Below, in pieces: positions 18,405 to 27,123 of a DNA stretch of 64,000 bases (position 1 is its first letter; every line of letters begins with the position of its first letter). The stretch is from assembly GCF_000719345.1 (NCBI RefSeq), contig NZ_JOFX01000042.1, positions 22,725 through 86,724 on the forward strand, given 5' to 3'. Both the position numbers and the translations under genes were made by a program. Source of the DNA: Streptomyces sp. NRRL F-2664 (GTDB lineage Bacteria; Actinomycetota; Actinomycetes; Streptomycetales; Streptomycetaceae). The notes under the pieces were generated by a model. It saw only the letters and a program-made list of their open reading frames with translations, had not been told where the DNA came from and made no database searches.

Positions 18405-19010
18405 ATGGATGCCGTCAGGGTCGCCCTGCTGCGCGAGGTGCTCGCCGGTACGCAGTGGCCGGGCGAGGCGCGCCGCTTCGCCGGGGCGCTGCGCCGGTCG
18501 GTGGTGCCGGCCGGCGCGAAGCTGCTGCTGGTGGGGACCGAGGGCTACGAGCCCTGGCACATGGCCGCGCACCTCGTGGACGAGGCCGCCTGGTCGGGCC
18601 AACCGCAGCTGGCGCCGACGCTCGTGCGGCACCGCGTACGGCCCGGGGCGCCGCCGCACCTGTCAGTGGGGCTGGGCCGGCTGGCGGCGGCCGGGCGGGG
18701 CCACACGGTGCTGGTGGTGGCGCCGCGGGAGCCCGGCGAGGGGCTGCTGGAGCGGGTGCACGACGCCCGTCGCGCCGGGGCGACCGTGCTGTCCTTGGAC
18801 GGTGGGGACCGGGAGCTGGGTACGCTCGCGCACGACGTGCTGTCGGTGCCGGAGGACGGCGCCGAGCTGGACCTGGACACCGTGCAGCACCTGGTCAGCG
18901 CGGCGGCCGGGGAGAACGGGCCGCCCGTGCGGCGCGGGCCCCGCCGGTTGCGGGACCGGCTGGCGGGGCTGGCGGACCGGCTGATGGCACCGCCGCCCAG
19001 CCGCTGGTAG
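18405..19010 (+). CDS. Hypothetical cytoplasmic protein with SIS-like pattern
   Basis: A 201-residue protein with no family firmly recognised. The middle part alternates strands and helices (KLLLVGTEGYEPWHMAAHLVDEA, TVLVVAPREPGEGLLERVHDA, TVLSLDGGDRELGTLAHDVL), which resembles the Rossmann-like sugar-isomerase (SIS) fold, but no phosphosugar-binding signature was identified. The tail is Arg/Leu-rich. ATG 18405 is close to the divergent F420 reductase gene (85 bases). Function unknown. Confidence 0.7.
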   Translation: MDAVRVALLREVLAGTQWPGEARRFAGALRRSVVPAGAKLLLVGTEGYEPWHMAAHLVDEAAWSGQPQLAPTLVRHRVRPGAPPHLSVGLGRLAAAGRGHTVLVVAPREPGEGLLERVHDARRAGATVLSLDGGDRELGTLAHDVLSVPEDGAELDLDTVQHLVSAAAGENGPPVRRGPRRLRDRLAGLADRLMAPPPSRW

Positions 19011-19056
19011 CCGCTCCCGGCGCCGCCGGCGTCCGTCGCGGCCGGCCGCGCTCCTG

Positions 19057-19311
19057 TCAGCCGGCCGTGCCCGTGCCCGTCCCGGTGCCCTCTTCTTCTT
19101 CGGGGGTCCTGTCGTTCCAGTTGGGGTCGTTCTGCCACTCCAGGTTGCGTTCCCGCGCCGTCTCCATGGCGTGGGCGGCCTCCTCACGCGAGGCGTAGGG
19201 GCCGAACCTGTCCTTCGCCGGGCACTCGGGGCCTTCCTCGACCTTCTGGTGGACCAGGCAGTAGTACCACTCGCCGGGTTTGCCCACCTGGCGCTTCTTG
19301 AACAGGGCCAT
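19057..19311 (-). CDS. Small conserved-type hypothetical protein
   Basis: An 84-residue acidic, soluble protein. It opens with [21 protein letters not shown], contains two cysteines (YYCLVH and GPECPAKD) and an SPOR-like [15 protein letters not shown] segment of the kind seen in short actinobacterial proteins, and ends in a Thr/Gly repeat tail (GTGTGTGT). The ATG at 19311 has a GAGGAG ribosome site. It is divergent from map. No function can be assigned. Confidence 0.7.
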   Translation of the reverse strand: MALFKKRQVGKPGEWYYCLVHQKVEEGPECPAKDRFGPYASREEAAHAMETARERNLEWQNDPNWNDRTPEEEEGTGTGTGTAG

Positions 19312-19390
19312 CGTCGTCCAGGCTCCTCTCGATGCCTCCGCAAGCCGCTGTGTGCTGCTCTGTCCGCCATGCTGCCCCATCCCCGCTGGA

Positions 19391-19404
19391 TACACTCGCT
19401 TGCA
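19391..19404 (+). promoter_or_regulatory. -10 element of a probably leaderless map transcript
   Basis: TACACT at 19391-19396 matches a vegetative -10 box, and the ATG of map begins only seven bases after it, where transcription would start. No ribosome site precedes the ATG, in keeping with a leaderless mRNA. The -35 region is weak. Confidence 0.55.
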
Positions 19405-20261
19405 TGTCCGGTCAGTCGCTGCTCGTACCAGGCGAGCTCTCTCCCGCCCGTTCCGTTCCCGGAAACATCCGCCGGCCCGAGTACGTCGGCAAGCCCGCGC
19501 CCGCTCCGTACACCGGACCGGAGGTGCAGACGGCCGAGACCATCGAGGCCATGCGCATCGCCGGCCGGATCGCCGCCCGGGCGATGGAGGAGGCCGCCAA
19601 GCTGATCGCGCCGGGGGTGACCACCGACGAGCTCGACAAGGTCGCCCACGAGTACATGTGCGACCACGGCGCCTACCCCTCGACGCTCGGCTACCGCGGC
19701 TACCCGAAGTCGCTGTGCTCCTCCGTCAACGAGGTCATCTGCCACGGCATCCCCGACTCCACCGTCCTGCGCGACGGCGACATCGTGAACCTCGACGTGA
19801 CGGCGTACATCGGCGGGGTGCACGGCGACAACAACGCCACCTACCTGTGCGGCGACGTGGACGAGGAGTCGCGGCTGCTGGTGGAGCGCACCCGCGAGGC
19901 GCTGAACCGGGCGATCAAGGCCGTCAAGCCGGGCCGCCAGGTCAACGTCATCGGCCGGGTCATCGAGTCGTACGCGAAGCGCTTCGGCTACGGCGTGGTC
20001 CGCGACTTCACCGGCCACGGCATCAACTCGTCCTTCCACTCCGGCCTGATCATCCCGCACTACGACAGCCCGCACGCGACCACGGTCATGGAGCCGGGGA
20101 TGACCTTCACGATCGAGCCGATGCTGACCCTGGGCACGCACGACTACGACATGTGGGACGACGGCTGGACGGTCGTCACCAAGGACCGCAAGCGCACCGC
20201 GCAGTTCGAGCACACGCTGGTGGTGACGGATTCCGGGGCGGACATCCTGACCCTTCCCTGA
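19404..20261 (+). CDS. map: Methionine aminopeptidase type I
   Basis: A 285-residue cytoplasmic metalloprotease that removes the initiator methionine from new proteins. After an actinobacterial N-terminal extension (about residues 1-40, with [15 protein letters not shown]), the pita-bread fold shows the five metal ligands in [17 protein letters not shown] (two Asp), FTGHGIN (His), TIEPMLTLG (Glu) and QFEHTLVVT (Glu). The ATG at 19404 lies seven bases after a -10-like TACACT, so the message is probably leaderless. It lies just before the iron-box promoter of the heme oxygenase gene and is not part of that unit. Confidence 0.96.
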   Translation: MSGQSLLVPGELSPARSVPGNIRRPEYVGKPAPAPYTGPEVQTAETIEAMRIAGRIAARAMEEAAKLIAPGVTTDELDKVAHEYMCDHGAYPSTLGYRGYPKSLCSSVNEVICHGIPDSTVLRDGDIVNLDVTAYIGGVHGDNNATYLCGDVDEESRLLVERTREALNRAIKAVKPGRQVNVIGRVIESYAKRFGYGVVRDFTGHGINSSFHSGLIIPHYDSPHATTVMEPGMTFTIEPMLTLGTHDYDMWDDGWTVVTKDRKRTAQFEHTLVVTDSGADILTLP

Positions 20262-20309
20262 GGGGTGTCCGGAAGGGCCCTCATTTACCGACAAGACGTC
20301 GGGAACACA

Positions 20310-20338
20310 TTGACTTAGGCAAGCCTAAGTAGGAGGAT
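20310..20338 (+). promoter_or_regulatory. Promoter with iron-box-like palindrome before hemO
   Basis: ACTTAGGCAAGCCTAAGT at 20313-20330 is an inverted repeat with 8-base arms that resembles DtxR/IdeR/DmdR operators. It overlaps a -35-like TTGACT (20310-20315) and fills the 17-base spacer to a -10-like GAGGAT (20333-20338). Iron-bound repressor there would block the promoter. Spacing between the half-sites differs from the 19-bp consensus, so the match is weaker than the box at 24826. Confidence 0.65.
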
Positions 20339-20340
20339 CG

Positions 20341-20365
20341 GGCGTGACGGCACTGCCGTCACGCC
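20341..20365 (+). other. Hairpin in the hemO leader
   Basis: A perfect 11-bp stem (20341-20351 with 20355-20365) with a three-base loop. It covers an upstream in-frame GTG (20344) that has its own AGGAGG site, and is followed by a pyrimidine-rich stretch before the second ribosome site at 20381. It could hide the first start, act as an attenuator, or terminate read-through from map. Confidence 0.6.
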
Positions 20366-20391
20366 CGCTTCCTCTTCCCTGGAGGTCCGCC

Positions 20392-21039
20392 TTGGACGCC
20401 TTCTCTACGGTCATCCGCGTCGCATCGCACGAGCAGCACACCGAGGCCGAGACGTCGACGTTCATGAGCGACCTGCTGGGCGGACGGCTCGGGGTCGAGG
20501 CGTACACCCGCTACACCGAACAGCTGTGGTTCGTGTACCGGGCCCTGGAGGATGCGGCCGAGTCCCTCGCGGACGACCCGGTGGCCGGTCCGTTCATCCG
20601 GCCCGAGCTGATGCGCGTCGCGGAGATAGAGCGGGACCTCGCGCACCTGCGGGGCCCGCAGTGGCGCGAGAACGCGGTGGCACTGCCGTCGACCGAGGCC
20701 TATGCGGCACGGGTGGCCCAGTGCGCGGCCGAGTGGCCCGGCGGGTACGTGGCCCACCACTACACCCGCTACCTCGGCGACCTCTCCGGCGGGCAGATCA
20801 TCCGCGACAAGGCGGAGCGGACGTGGGGCTTCGAGCGCAAGGGCGACGGCGTCCGCTTCTACGTGTTCGCGGACATCTCCAACCCTGCCGCCTTCAAGCG
20901 GACCTACCGCGAGCTGCTGGACGCGATCGCCGCCGACGACCTGGAGAAGCAGCGCATCATCGACGAGTGCAAGCGCGCCTTCGACTTCAACGGGGCGGTC
21001 TTCCGCGAGCTGGGCGAGGAGTTCCGCCTCAGCGCGTGA
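20392..21039 (+). CDS. hmuO: Heme oxygenase, biliverdin-producing
   Basis: A 215-residue cytoplasmic enzyme of the HmuO type that opens heme to biliverdin, CO and free iron. The proximal heme ligand His is in VASHEQHTEAET, followed by the family-typical STFMSDLLGGRLGVEAY, and the flexible distal helix is RYLGDLSGGQIIRD. Length equals that of Corynebacterium HmuO. TTG 20392 was chosen: GGAGG lies six bases upstream and the protein then begins MDAFST. A GTG at 20344, also with a good ribosome site, would add 16 residues. The iron-box promoter and the hmuTUV/htaA genes nearby place it in heme-iron use. Confidence 0.94.
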   Translation: MDAFSTVIRVASHEQHTEAETSTFMSDLLGGRLGVEAYTRYTEQLWFVYRALEDAAESLADDPVAGPFIRPELMRVAEIERDLAHLRGPQWRENAVALPSTEAYAARVAQCAAEWPGGYVAHHYTRYLGDLSGGQIIRDKAERTWGFERKGDGVRFYVFADISNPAAFKRTYRELLDAIAADDLEKQRIIDECKRAFDFNGAVFRELGEEFRLSA

Positions 21040-21083
21040 CCCGTCGGAGCGTGGCCGGGTACGGGCCCCCGTACCCGCCGGCT

Positions 21084-21743
21084 CTAGGCGAGGGGCGGGG
21101 CGAAGCGGACGCGGCCGCCCACCTCGATGGTGCCGTCCGCGCCGGGGGCGGTGAGGATCTGGGAGCCGGCGCCCTGGGTGATGTTCAGGGCGCGGTCCAG
21201 CTCCGCCGTCAGCAGGATCGCCGCCGAGCCGGTGGCCTCGTCCTCGGCGATGACGCCGTCGGGGCGGCGCGGGAAGCCGCGGGCCCGGACGCGGCCCGCG
21301 GCCTCGTCCTCCCACGCCCATGCGTACAGCCAGCCCTCACCCGGCGGCGGGGCCGGAAGCGCATCGACCTCGGCGACGCTGTCGTACTGCCGGGTGCGCT
21401 TGCCCTCGACCCACTCGGGCCGGGCCGTGATCCACGTGAACTCCCCGTCGTCACGGGCCCATACGGAGCCGACGGGCGGCTGGAGCTCCTCGATGTCCAG
21501 CAGCCAGGCGACCCCGACCAGCGGGTGTCCCGCGAAGGACATCCGCGTGCCGGGCGTGCGGATGTCGACGACCCCGCGCTCGGGGTCGTCGACGAACACC
21601 GTCTCGCTGTAGCCGAGTTCGGCGGCCAGCGCCTGCCGGGACGCGTCGTCGGGGCAGGTCCGGCCGTCCCGCACGACACCGAGCAGGTTGCCGTACCGGC
21701 CGTCACCCGCGCAGAAGACCCTCAGCACATCGAGATCGTTCAC
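21084..21743 (-). CDS. PhzF-like isomerase/epimerase family protein
   Basis: A 219-residue protein with the PhzF fold (diaminopimelate-epimerase-like). Visible motifs are LGYSETVFVDD, MSFAGHPLVGVAWLL and EDEATGSAAILLT. It is shorter than the usual 260-300 residues, mostly in the middle between the two halves. GTG 21743 was chosen; a TTG at 21755 is possible. Only 19 bases separate it from the end of the LAxTG HtaA gene, so it is probably the last gene of the iron-regulated htaA operon. Its role there is unknown. A second PhzF-like gene lies at 28177. Confidence 0.82.
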   Translation of the reverse strand: MNDLDVLRVFCAGDGRYGNLLGVVRDGRTCPDDASRQALAAELGYSETVFVDDPERGVVDIRTPGTRMSFAGHPLVGVAWLLDIEELQPPVGSVWARDDGEFTWITARPEWVEGKRTRQYDSVAEVDALPAPPPGEGWLYAWAWEDEAAGRVRARGFPRRPDGVIAEDEATGSAAILLTAELDRALNITQGAGSQILTAPGADGTIEVGGRVRFAPPLA

Positions 21744-21762
21744 GCGGGAATTCAAGCACGGT

Positions 21763-23208
21763 TCACAGCCGGGCCGTACGACGCCTGCGCGCGAGGTGGA
21801 CCGTGCCCGCGCCGGCCGCGGTCACAAGACCGGAGGCGGCGAGCAGGGCACCGGCCGGGACGTCGGCGCCGGTGTCGGCGAGACGGCCGCCGACGGAGCC
21901 GCCGCCGGTCGAACCGCCGACCGAGGCGCCTCCGCCCGCGCTGCCGCCCGCGGCGCCGGCGGTGCCGCCCGTGGAGCCGCCGCCCGAGGTACCGCCGGTG
22001 GCGCCTCCGGTGGGCGGCAGGGTGGCGTCCTTGTCCACCGCCACCGAAAAGGTGAGCGGGTCGATCGCGTCGCCCGCCTTGTACATGGAGCCGGTGGTGT
22101 CGTTCGCGAAGGCGGCGGCGCCTTCGGCGGTGAAGGCCGCCGGGACGGCGTTCAGCGCCAGCACGCCGTTCTTCGTCCTGTAGTCGGTCTTCGACAGGTC
22201 GAGCGTGGCGAAGGCGACACCCGCCCGGCTGCCGGCGGCGGTCTTGACGTCGACGTAGAGGGTGCCGGCCTTGCCGGTGGCGTCGACGCGCGGGTTGCCG
22301 AAGGTCATGTCGATGCCGTGGGCGGCGTACTGGAAGCGGAGGTTGCCCTCGAAGGAGGCGTTCAGCTTCTGCTTCGTCACGTCCAGCTCGCCCTTGCCGA
22401 AGGCGAAGTCGAAGAGTTGGCCGTTCTTGGCGGCGCCGCCGGCCGGGGTGATCGAGCCCGCACCGAGCACGTACCGGCGGAAGGACTCCTTGACGCCCCA
22501 GGTCAGCCTGCCGTTGAGCACCTTCTGCGTGCTGTCGGCCGGCGGGGTGGGGTTCGGCTGGGTGGGAGTCGGCTGCGTCGGGGTCGGCTTCGGCAGGGTC
22601 GGCTCGGGGGCGGGGCGCTCCTCGAACTTCAGGCTCGCGGTGAGCGGGTCCCCGGCCTTGCCCTCGTAGCCCGCGGAGCCGAGTGCGTCCGCGGCCTCCT
22701 TGGTGAGGGTCGTGGCGAGTCCGGCCATCGACTGGCCGGCGAAGGCGACGGTGGCCAGCGGGACGTCCTGGGCGGTGGCACCGGACCTGGTGACGTCAGC
22801 GGTCAGCTTCTTGGTACCGGTGTCGATCCGGATGTCGGAGAGCTTGACCTCGAAGCCGTGGCCGGTCGGCGGGGCGGGCGAGGAGAAGGTGACGCTGCCC
22901 TTGAAAGCCGCCTTCACCACGTGGCCGCCCGCGGGGTCGTACTGGCCGGTCGGGTCGACGAACCGGAGGGTGCCGTCGGCGTTCTGCAGGGCGCCGTCGG
23001 CGACGGTGATGGTGCCCTTGGCCATGCCGGTCACGTACGCGCGGTAGCTCGCGAGGACACCCCAGTCGAGGGAACCCCCGACGATCTTCACCGGCCCGGT
23101 CGGGGGGCCGCCAGCGGCCGTGGCCGGCAGGGCGAGGGCGGTGGCGCCGAGGGCGGCGGCGGTCAGGACGGCAGCCGCGAGGGAGATCGGGCGGCGGATG
23201 GACGACAT
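21763..23208 (-). CDS. htaA: Cell-wall HtaA heme-binding protein with LAxTG sorting signal
   Basis: A 481-residue exported protein. A signal peptide (about residues 1-33, cut near ATAAGG) is followed by two HtaA domains, each opening with a W-G-[VI]-x-x-[SF]-[FY]-x-x-[YF]-V pattern: LDWGVLASYRAYV and LTWGVKESFRRYV. They are joined by a Pro/Thr linker of PTPTQ repeats. After a Gly/Ser/Thr-rich stalk comes LADTG, a hydrophobic helix and an RRRR tail, which is the sortase E sorting signal of Streptomyces. HtaA proteins bind heme at the surface and hand it on to HmuT. It is second in an operon behind the membrane-anchored HtaA (61-base gap). Confidence 0.93.
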   Translation of the reverse strand: MSSIRRPISLAAAVLTAAALGATALALPATAAGGPPTGPVKIVGGSLDWGVLASYRAYVTGMAKGTITVADGALQNADGTLRFVDPTGQYDPAGGHVVKAAFKGSVTFSSPAPPTGHGFEVKLSDIRIDTGTKKLTADVTRSGATAQDVPLATVAFAGQSMAGLATTLTKEAADALGSAGYEGKAGDPLTASLKFEERPAPEPTLPKPTPTQPTPTQPNPTPPADSTQKVLNGRLTWGVKESFRRYVLGAGSITPAGGAAKNGQLFDFAFGKGELDVTKQKLNASFEGNLRFQYAAHGIDMTFGNPRVDATGKAGTLYVDVKTAAGSRAGVAFATLDLSKTDYRTKNGVLALNAVPAAFTAEGAAAFANDTTGSMYKAGDAIDPLTFSVAVDKDATLPPTGGATGGTSGGGSTGGTAGAAGGSAGGGASVGGSTGGGSVGGRLADTGADVPAGALLAASGLVTAAGAGTVHLARRRRTARL

Positions 23209-23269
23209 CGCGGAGAACTCCAGGAAGGGGAAGGGAACAGGGGGTGGGGTGCGCGAGGAACGCGCGGCA

Positions 23270-24799
23270 CTACTTCGGCGCGTCACCGGAGCCCGAGCCG
23301 GGAGCCGGAGCCGAGTCCGAACCCGACTCCGGTACAGCGTTGAGCTCCGGTGTCGGGTCCGACTGAGCGTCCGGCTCCGGTGCCGGGGTCGCGGTGGCGG
23401 AGCCGTCGGCGACGGCGGTGCGGCGCTTCCGCTTGCCCAGGAGGAGGGCGGTACCGGCCAGCAGAAGGACGGCCGCGGCGAGGGCGGCGTAGAGGCCGGT
23501 GGTGGAGGACGCGCCCGACGCACCCGAGGCGTCCGCCCCCGGGGCGGGATCGGCCGACGACGCGGAGGCGGCGGGGGTTGCCGACGGGGAGGTCGCGGAG
23601 CCGAGGTCGGGCAGGACCGGCAGCTTCGCCGTCGCGTCGAGCGCGACGGCGAGCGAGACGGGATCCATCCCGGTGCCGGCCTTGTACAGGGAGTTGAAGG
23701 CCTGGGAGCCGCCCTCCGTGAGGACGGCCGGGGCCTCGGCCAGGGTGACCAGCGCACCCTCCGTCTTCAGGGCCGCGGCGTCGAACTCGACGAGCGGGAC
23801 GGCGTTCTTCGTCGTGCCCGCTGTCGTGACGTCCGCGGACAGCACCCCCTTGCCGTTCTCCACCTTCACGGCCATGCTGCCGAGCGTCAGGTCCAAGTGG
23901 ACGCCGGTGAAGCGGACCGTTCCGGCGAAGGCCGCGTCGAGGGTGCCTTTCCGGCCGTCGTACGCACCCTTGCCCTGCGGGAAGCGGAACAGTGCACCGC
24001 CGTCCTGGGCCCCCTCGGACAGCGTCCACCCGCCCTGCCCGATCGAGCCGGTGACGTACTCGCGGAAGGTACGGCGCACCCCCCAGTCGACGGCGGCGTC
24101 GGCGAAGGCACCCGGCGCCTGCGACGCCTGAGGGGTGGTGCCCGGCTGCGGATCCGCGGGCGGCCGGGACTCGGCCGCCGGCGCCGTCCTGACGTCGGCC
24201 GACAGGGAGAGGGGATCGAGCTGCGCACCGGCGGGGTAGTAGCCGGCGAACGCCTGGGCCCCCTGGGCGGTCAGGGTGACCGGGATGTTCGTGAGGGTCA
24301 ACGGGCCGGCGGCGCCCTTCATGTCGATCCCGCCGACGCCGAGCGTCGCGAAGGGCACCTGGCTGCGGTTGCTGACGGTGCCGGTGTCCTTGGCCTTGCT
24401 GGAGACGTCCACGTACAGCGTCCCGCCGCCACCGCCGATCCTGACGGTGGGGCGGCTGACGGTCATGTCCAACTCGTGTGCTCCGTCGGGCTTCTGGTGC
24501 CCCTGGAAGGTCACGCCCCCCGCGTACGAGGCTTCGAACGCACCGGTCGCCGGGTCGTAGGAACCGGTCGCCGAGTGGAAGCGGAACAGGCTCCCGCCGA
24601 CCGTGGCGGCTCCGCCCTTCAGCGTGAAACCGCCTTTCGCCACCGGACCGGTGGCATAACTCTGGAAGGACGATTTGATGCCCCAGTCGAGTCGACCCCC
24701 CTGTACGGTGCCCGCGTGCGCGGCAGTCGCCGGGAGCAGGGCCCCCAACAGGCCCGCCAGCAGGGCGATGGCGAGCGTACGGACGGGTCTCGCGGGCAT
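23270..24799 (-). CDS. htaA: Membrane-anchored HtaA-domain heme protein
   Basis: A 509-residue protein with a signal peptide ending in AAHAGTV, two HtaA domains (starting LDWGIKSSFQSYA and VDWGVRRTFREYV), an Ala/Ser/Pro stalk, one membrane helix (about residues 435-455, ending in GTALLLGKRKRR) and a polar Pro/Ser tail inside the cell. No LPxTG-type signal is seen, so it is held by the helix rather than by sortase. It would take heme from the wall-linked HtaA to the transporter. The ATG at 24799 lies 27 bases from a strong iron box that it shares with the divergent hmuT gene. Confidence 0.92.
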   Translation of the reverse strand: MPARPVRTLAIALLAGLLGALLPATAAHAGTVQGGRLDWGIKSSFQSYATGPVAKGGFTLKGGAATVGGSLFRFHSATGSYDPATGAFEASYAGGVTFQGHQKPDGAHELDMTVSRPTVRIGGGGGTLYVDVSSKAKDTGTVSNRSQVPFATLGVGGIDMKGAAGPLTLTNIPVTLTAQGAQAFAGYYPAGAQLDPLSLSADVRTAPAAESRPPADPQPGTTPQASQAPGAFADAAVDWGVRRTFREYVTGSIGQGGWTLSEGAQDGGALFRFPQGKGAYDGRKGTLDAAFAGTVRFTGVHLDLTLGSMAVKVENGKGVLSADVTTAGTTKNAVPLVEFDAAALKTEGALVTLAEAPAVLTEGGSQAFNSLYKAGTGMDPVSLAVALDATAKLPVLPDLGSATSPSATPAASASSADPAPGADASGASGASSTTGLYAALAAAVLLLAGTALLLGKRKRRTAVADGSATATPAPEPDAQSDPTPELNAVPESGSDSAPAPGSGSGDAPK

Positions 24800-24825
24800 G
24801 AATGCCCCCTCCAGGGTCTAGCAAG

Positions 24826-24844
24826 CAAGGTTAGGCTAACCTAA
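24826..24844. promoter_or_regulatory. Iron box shared by htaA operon and hmuTUV
   Basis: CAAGGTTAGGCTAACCTAA matches the DtxR/IdeR/DmdR 19-bp consensus at 17 of 19 positions, with a perfect 15-base core palindrome at 24828-24842. It lies in the 61-base space between the divergent starts at 24799 and 24861, so one bound repressor dimer pair could shut both operons when iron is plentiful. Confidence 0.93.
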
Positions 24845-24860
24845 GCTACACCTGGGCCGG

Positions 24861-25931
24861 ATGAAAACCCCCGGGTCCCCAGAACCTCAGTCGGACGATC
24901 AGGACGGTGCCTTCGTGCCTACGCCCGCCGCGTCACACCGCTTTCCCCGTCTCGCCGTTGCCGTGGCAGCACTGGCACTCGCGTTGACGGGATGCGGAGG
25001 TACGGCCACCCCACCGGGCCCCGCCGCCCCCGCTCCCGCCGCCGTCCCGGACCGGGTGGAGCCGCTCGCGGCGACACCGCGGCCCGTCCTGCCGGCGACC
25101 GTGCCCTCGGCCGACGGCGCGCAGGTCACGGTGGCCTCCGCCGAGCGGGTGGTCCCGCTGACCGGCAGCCTCAACGAGATCGTCCACACCCTCGGGCTCG
25201 GCAAGCAGGTCGTCGCCCGGGACATCACCGCCACGTTCGAACAGGCCGCGGCGCTGCCGGTGGTGACACGCGGCCACGACGTCTCCGCCGAGAGCGTGCT
25301 CTCCCTCCGTCCGACGCTCGTCCTGGCGGAGACCACCACGGGCCCCGCCGAAGCGGTCCAGCAGATCCGCGACGCCGGCATCCCGGTCGTCGTCGTCGCT
25401 CCCGCCAAGGGGCTGGACGACATACCGAAGCGGATCGACGCCGTGGCCGCCGCCCTCGGCGTCAGGGACGCCGGCACGCAGCTCAACCAGCGCACCGCGG
25501 ACCGCATCGCGGCCGCCCGCAAGAACGTTCCTGCCGACTCGGGCAAGCAACCCCGGGTCGCCTTCCTCTACCTCCGCGGCACCGCCTCCGTCTACCTGCT
25601 GGGCGGCTCGGACTCCGGAGCGGCCTCCCTGCTCGAAGCGGCCGGGGCGGTCGACACCGGCAAGGAGTCGGGCCTCGGCAAGGACTTCACCCCGATCACC
25701 AGCGAGGCCCTGGCGGCCGCGGCCCCCGACGCGATCCTGGTCATGTCCAAGGGCCTCGCATCGGTCGGCGGCATCGACGGCCTGGTGAAGATCCCGGGCG
25801 TCGCGCAGACCCCGGCCGGCATGGACCGCCGCGTGGTCACGGTCGACGACGGCGTCCTCCTCAACTACGGCCCCCGCACGGACCAGGTCCTGTCGTCCCT
25901 CATCACCCAGCTCCACGGCAAGGGAGCCTGA
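24861..25931 (+). CDS. hmuT: Hemin ABC transporter substrate-binding lipoprotein
   Basis: A 356-residue lipoprotein of the HmuT/BtuF class. The lipobox LALTGCGG puts the modified Cys near residue 45, after a rather long polar head of about 25 residues. The two-lobed periplasmic-binding fold (RVVPLTGSLNEIVHTLGLG, VVARDITATF, LRPTLVLAETTTGP) is linked by a single helix, as in metal-chelate binding proteins. It would receive heme from HtaA proteins and deliver it to HmuUV. It starts at ATG 24861, 16 bases after the iron box. Only one base separates its stop from the hmuU start. Confidence 0.93.
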   Translation: MKTPGSPEPQSDDQDGAFVPTPAASHRFPRLAVAVAALALALTGCGGTATPPGPAAPAPAAVPDRVEPLAATPRPVLPATVPSADGAQVTVASAERVVPLTGSLNEIVHTLGLGKQVVARDITATFEQAAALPVVTRGHDVSAESVLSLRPTLVLAETTTGPAEAVQQIRDAGIPVVVVAPAKGLDDIPKRIDAVAAALGVRDAGTQLNQRTADRIAAARKNVPADSGKQPRVAFLYLRGTASVYLLGGSDSGAASLLEAAGAVDTGKESGLGKDFTPITSEALAAAAPDAILVMSKGLASVGGIDGLVKIPGVAQTPAGMDRRVVTVDDGVLLNYGPRTDQVLSSLITQLHGKGA

Positions 25932-25932
25932 G

Positions 25933-27123
25933 GTGGCCCTCCCGTACGGCTCCGCCGCGGACCGCGGGGTCCCGGCGGGCACCACCACCGCGCCGAGCGA
26001 ACCCGCCGCGCCGGGGAGCGCGGCCGAACCCGCCGCGCCGGGGAGGGGGCCGGGGCGATCCCCGAAGGGCGCCGCGTCCGGCGCGGGCGTGCGCCGCGGC
26101 CGCAGACCCCTCTGGCTCGCCCTCGCCCTCCTCGCTTGCCTGCTCCTCCTCGCCCTGTTCTCCGCCGGCACCGGCGCCTACGGCATCCCCCTCGCCGACG
26201 TACTCGCCTCCGCCCAGCACCGCCTGGGCGTCGGCGGGGCACCGCTCGACCGCGTCGGCGAGAGCGTGCTGTGGAACGTACGCCTCCCCCGTGTCGTGCT
26301 GGCCCTGCTCGTCGGCGCGAGCCTGGGCTGCGCGGGCGCCCTCATGCAGGGCGTCTTCGGCAACCCGCTCGCCGAGCCCGGCGTCATCGGCATCTCGGCG
26401 GGCGCCGCCGTCGGCGCCGTCGCCGCCATCGGCCTCGGCCTCAGCTTCTTCGGCAACTGGACCATCACCGTCTGCGCGTTCGTCGCCGGCCTCGTCACCG
26501 TCAGCGCCGTCTACCTGCTCTCCCGCAACGGCGGGAGGACCGAGGTCGTCACCCTCATCCTCACCGGCATCGCCGTCAACGCCTTCGCCGGCGCCCTCAT
26601 CGGCCTGTTCGTGTTCTTCGCCGACAGCGGCCAGGTCAACCAGATCACCTTCTGGCAGCTGGGCTCCCTCGCCCAGGCCACCTGGCCCAAGGTGCTCGCG
26701 GTCCTCCCCTGCGCCGTCGCCGGCCTCGCCATCGCCCCCTTCTACGCCCGCCGGCTCGACCTCCTCTCCCTCGGCGAACGACCCGCCCGCCACCTCGGCA
26801 TCGACGTCGAACGGCTGCGGCTCGCCCTCATCCTGGTCGTCGCGCTGCTGACCGCGGCCGCGGTGGCCGTCGCCGGCGTCATCACCTTCATCGGCCTGCT
26901 CGTCCCGCACCTGCTGCGCATGGCCAACGGCCCCGGCCACCGCTTCCTGGTCCCCGGCAGCGCCCTCGCCGGCGCCGTGGTGCTGGTCGCGGGCGACCTC
27001 GCCGCCCGGACCCTCGCCCAGCCCGCCGAACTCCCCCTCGGCGTCCTGACCGCCCTGATCGGCAGCCCCTTCTTCTTCTGGCTGCTGCGTCGCACCCGCC
27101 GCAAGCAAGGAGGCTGGGCGTGA
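25933..27123 (+). CDS. hmuU: Hemin ABC transporter permease, FecCD family
   Basis: A 396-residue FecCD/BtuC-type permease with about ten membrane helices. Typical segments are LPRVVLALLVGASLGCAGALMQG, NPLAEPGVIGISAGAAVGA, LGIDVERLR and GVITFIGLLVPHLLR, the last being the coupling loop that contacts the ATPase. The first 60 residues are a Pro/Ala-rich extension in which an AAPGS-type unit repeats. It starts at GTG 25933 right after hmuT and ends in a four-base overlap with hmuV, so the three genes are co-translated. Confidence 0.94.
   Translation: MALPYGSAADRGVPAGTTTAPSEPAAPGSAAEPAAPGRGPGRSPKGAASGAGVRRGRRPLWLALALLACLLLLALFSAGTGAYGIPLADVLASAQHRLGVGGAPLDRVGESVLWNVRLPRVVLALLVGASLGCAGALMQGVFGNPLAEPGVIGISAGAAVGAVAAIGLGLSFFGNWTITVCAFVAGLVTVSAVYLLSRNGGRTEVVTLILTGIAVNAFAGALIGLFVFFADSGQVNQITFWQLGSLAQATWPKVLAVLPCAVAGLAIAPFYARRLDLLSLGERPARHLGIDVERLRLALILVVALLTAAAVAVAGVITFIGLLVPHLLRMANGPGHRFLVPGSALAGAVVLVAGDLAARTLAQPAELPLGVLTALIGSPFFFWLLRRTRRKQGGWA

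Noticed and set aside
21688..24844. Long plus-strand open frames opposite the two HtaA genes
   Set aside because: Gly/Arg-rich reading of high-GC antisense DNA; the minus strand has signal peptides, HtaA repeats and a sorting signal.
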